64,000 nucleotides of DNA from Celeribacter ethanolicus (lineage in GTDB: Bacteria; Pseudomonadota; Alphaproteobacteria; Rhodobacterales; Rhodobacteraceae): the NCBI RefSeq assembly GCF_001550095.1, contig NZ_LRUC01000004.1, positions 89,274 to 153,273 on the forward strand, in the 5' to 3' direction. Made by a program: the position numbers and the translations under genes. Positions 61,134 to 64,000 of the stretch are shown here, piece by piece; positions within the stretch are counted from its first letter, which is position 1; each line of letters opens with the position of its first letter. The notes under the pieces were generated by a model. The model was not told the DNA's origin. It saw only the letters and a program-made list of their open reading frames with translations, and made no database searches.

Positions 61134-62579
61134 TCAGAACGGATAGTGCTGCTTTGGATCCTCAATGGTGATCCAGCGCGTGACGGTGAATTCCGCGATC
61201 CCAAGCTTGCCGCCGAAGCGACCGAAGCCGGAGTCCTTCACGCCGCCGAACGGCATTTGCGGCTCGTCCGACACCGTCGGCCCGTTGATGTGACAGATGC
61301 CGCTCTGGATGCGGTTGGCGGCGTCCATCGCCTTGGTGATGTCCTGCGAGAACACTGCCGCCGACAGCCCGTATTCGGTGTCGTTGGCGACCGCGATGGC
61401 CTCGTCCGCGTCCTTCACCCGGATGATGGACTTCACCGGCCCAAAGCTTTCCTCGCCATAGATGCGCATGTCGGAGGTCACACCATCAAGAAGTGTAGCC
61501 GAGTGGATCGCGCCGTCCCGCGCACCACCGGCCACGAGTTTCGCGCCTTTCGAGGTCGCGTCCGCAATCAGCGCATCCATCTTTTCCGCCGCCGCTTCCG
61601 TCACCAGAGAGCCCAAAACGACCTTCTCGCGCGGGTTGCCATAGGGCAGGCTCGCGGCCTTGGCGGCGAGTTTTTCGATGAACGCGTCGGCCACGGCCTC
61701 GACCACGATGATGCGTTCGGTCGACATGCAGATCTGGCCCTGGTTCATGAACGAGCCAAAGATCGCCGCGTTCACAGCGCCCTCGAGATCGGCATCTTCC
61801 AGTACCACGAACGGCGCTTTGCCGCCCAGCTCAAGAAGCGCTGGTTTGAGGTTTTCGCCCGCCAGACGGCCAATAATGCGTCCCACACCGGTCGAGCCAG
61901 TGAAGTTGACGTGACGCACTTCGGGCGCCTCGATCAGAGCCTTGACCACCTTCGCGGCGTCCTCCGGCGCGTTGGAAATCACATTGATCGCGCCTGCCGG
62001 AAGCCCCGCTTCCACAAGGCATTCGCCGATCAGACGATGCACTTTCGGGCACATCTCGGAGGACTTGAGCACAACCGTATTGCCACAGGCCAGAGCAGTC
62101 GCCACCGCCCGCGTGCCCAGGATCACCGGCGCGTTCCACGGTGCGATCCCGAGGCAAACGCCACGCGGTTTCGCGACCGCCATCGCCAGTGTGCCCGGTT
62201 TGTTCGACGGGATCACCTCGCCGCCGATCTGCGTCGTCATCGCGCCCGCTTCGCGCAGCATGCCGGCGGCGAGATGCACGTTGAACCCGGCCCAGATCGC
62301 CGTCGCGCCGGTCTCCCTCACCATCGCGTCGACAAACGCATCCGCGCGGGCCTCCATGATGTCCCCGGCCTCGACCAGAACCGCGCGACGCACCTCCGGC
62401 CCCATCGCCGACCATTCGGCAAAGGCCGCCTGCGCGCTGGACACGGCCTTGAGCGCGTCCCCGACAGAGGCGGCGGCGGCCACCGTCGCCACATCCCCCG
62501 TCACCGGGTCCATACGTTCATACGTGCGCGCCCCTTCGGACGGGACATCTGCACCTCCGATCAACAGATTCAGACTCAT
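61134..62579 (-). CDS. Aldehyde dehydrogenase (vanillin/salicylaldehyde type)
   Basis: A 481-residue NAD(P)-dependent enzyme. APWNAPVILGTRA with Asn149, VNFTGSTGVGRII for cofactor binding, Glu250 in LLELGGKAPF and the catalytic Cys284 in GQICMSTER. The wording around these sites fits the vanillin and salicylaldehyde dehydrogenase branch as I know it. It oxidises an aromatic aldehyde to the acid. It is downstream of the formaldehyde dehydrogenase gene on the same strand, 276 bases away. Confidence 0.85.
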   Translation of the reverse strand: MSLNLLIGGADVPSEGARTYERMDPVTGDVATVAAAASVGDALKAVSSAQAAFAEWSAMGPEVRRAVLVEAGDIMEARADAFVDAMVRETGATAIWAGFNVHLAAGMLREAGAMTTQIGGEVIPSNKPGTLAMAVAKPRGVCLGIAPWNAPVILGTRAVATALACGNTVVLKSSEMCPKVHRLIGECLVEAGLPAGAINVISNAPEDAAKVVKALIEAPEVRHVNFTGSTGVGRIIGRLAGENLKPALLELGGKAPFVVLEDADLEGAVNAAIFGSFMNQGQICMSTERIIVVEAVADAFIEKLAAKAASLPYGNPREKVVLGSLVTEAAAEKMDALIADATSKGAKLVAGGARDGAIHSATLLDGVTSDMRIYGEESFGPVKSIIRVKDADEAIAVANDTEYGLSAAVFSQDITKAMDAANRIQSGICHINGPTVSDEPQMPFGGVKDSGFGRFGGKLGIAEFTVTRWITIEDPKQHYPF

Positions 62580-62855
62580 CGAATTCTCCTCTCTTCACTC
62601 CATTTGCGCTGCCCCGGTCGGGGCGTGCATCGACGTTGCGCCATGCTCAGAAGTATCACAGGCCAGAAGCGCGGCATTCATAACATCGACACGCACAAAT
62701 GGAATTGCGGCAAGACGTGTCCAGCACGTGCAAACGCGTTGGTCCACAGCGCGGCCCAAGCCGGCTGTGGCCATGTTTTTCATATTCACCGCGCGTCCCT
62801 CCCCATGACCGTCTCACATGACGCCCGAGGGAGGGGCCCGTTTGCCGCTGAGCGT

Positions 62856-63986
<1,131 letters not shown>

Positions 63987-64000
63987 AAACGCGTCCTCTT

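Noticed and set aside
62595..62789. 64-codon minus-strand frame between the two dehydrogenase genes
   Set aside because: No convincing ribosome site, irregular composition with scattered Cys, and no family; it is most likely noncoding spacer.

Overview
The window is a GC-rich chromosomal segment of an alphaproteobacterium, most probably a Rhodobacteraceae (Roseobacter-type) species. The evidence is the separate F0 ATP synthase operon atpI-B-E-F'-F with a b' subunit, a MipZ-type ParA ATPase divergent from an OmpA protein, a TrmD with an N-terminal extension, rpmE lacking zinc cysteines, a NasST-controlled nas cluster, and many short -35/-10 pairs of the TTGNCN-N17-TAGNNN type. I see no tRNA, rRNA, transposase, phage gene or CRISPR array.

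Layout. 1-4.7 kb: the 5' part of a carbohydrate-type sulfotransferase divergent from a GT14-like glycosyltransferase, then HIT protein, orphan ABC ATPase, complex-I-type zinc-finger protein and a globin-like protein. 4.8-11.9 kb: polA, PfkB kinase, nth, a Hint-domain protein, an Ada-like methyltransferase and an OmpA lipoprotein. 12-13.4 kb: GntR regulator and a lower-GC islet with a stand-alone LuxR HTH and a small membrane protein. 13.5-16.2 kb: F0 ATP synthase operon. 16.4-20.4 kb: ArsR, a 22-residue membrane peptide whose ribosome binding site lies in a hairpin, UspA, EamA exporter, LysR, and a GT8-like glycosyltransferase. 20.5-29.5 kb: the ribosome/SRP block ffh-GNAT-chorismate mutase-rpsP, then bluB-rimM-trmD-rplS-rpmE, with two tandem sulfotransferase-like genes between rimM and trmD and an acyltransferase between trmD and rplS.

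29.5-32.4 kb: OmpA protein and mipZ. 32.4-45.4 kb: assimilatory nitrate region on the minus strand, transcribed nasT-nasS-leader-nrtA-nrtB-nrtCD-nasC-nasA-TrpD2-like. The leader has a promoter, two stem-loops of the ANTAR-target type and a strong intrinsic terminator, so nitrate release of NasT from NasS should allow readthrough. DUF2478, mobA (molybdenum cofactor) and a TusA protein flank it. No nitrite reductase is present in the window.

45.4-52.1 kb: a 2OG-Fe(II) oxygenase-like gene with an altered metal motif, divergent from ugpB-A-E-C (glycerol-3-phosphate/glycerophosphodiester uptake), which ends with an EEP-family phosphodiesterase instead of the usual UgpQ. 52.1-57.3 kb: a TetR regulator divergent from a TauD/TfdA dioxygenase, followed by an orphan TRAP binding protein, a ketopantoate-reductase-like enzyme and a class II aldolase; two matching 22-bp dyads lie in the divergent promoter. 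This is the best candidate for an undescribed catabolic system. 57.3-60.7 kb: gpsA-ggpP-ggpS, a compact operon that would make glycerol-3-phosphate and convert it to the osmolyte glucosylglycerol. 61.1-64 kb: an aromatic-type aldehyde dehydrogenase and glutathione-dependent formaldehyde dehydrogenase.

Many genes have long antisense open frames because of the high third-position GC; these were not annotated. Start codons were moved where a Shine-Dalgarno site, a promoter or a family N-terminus argued for it.
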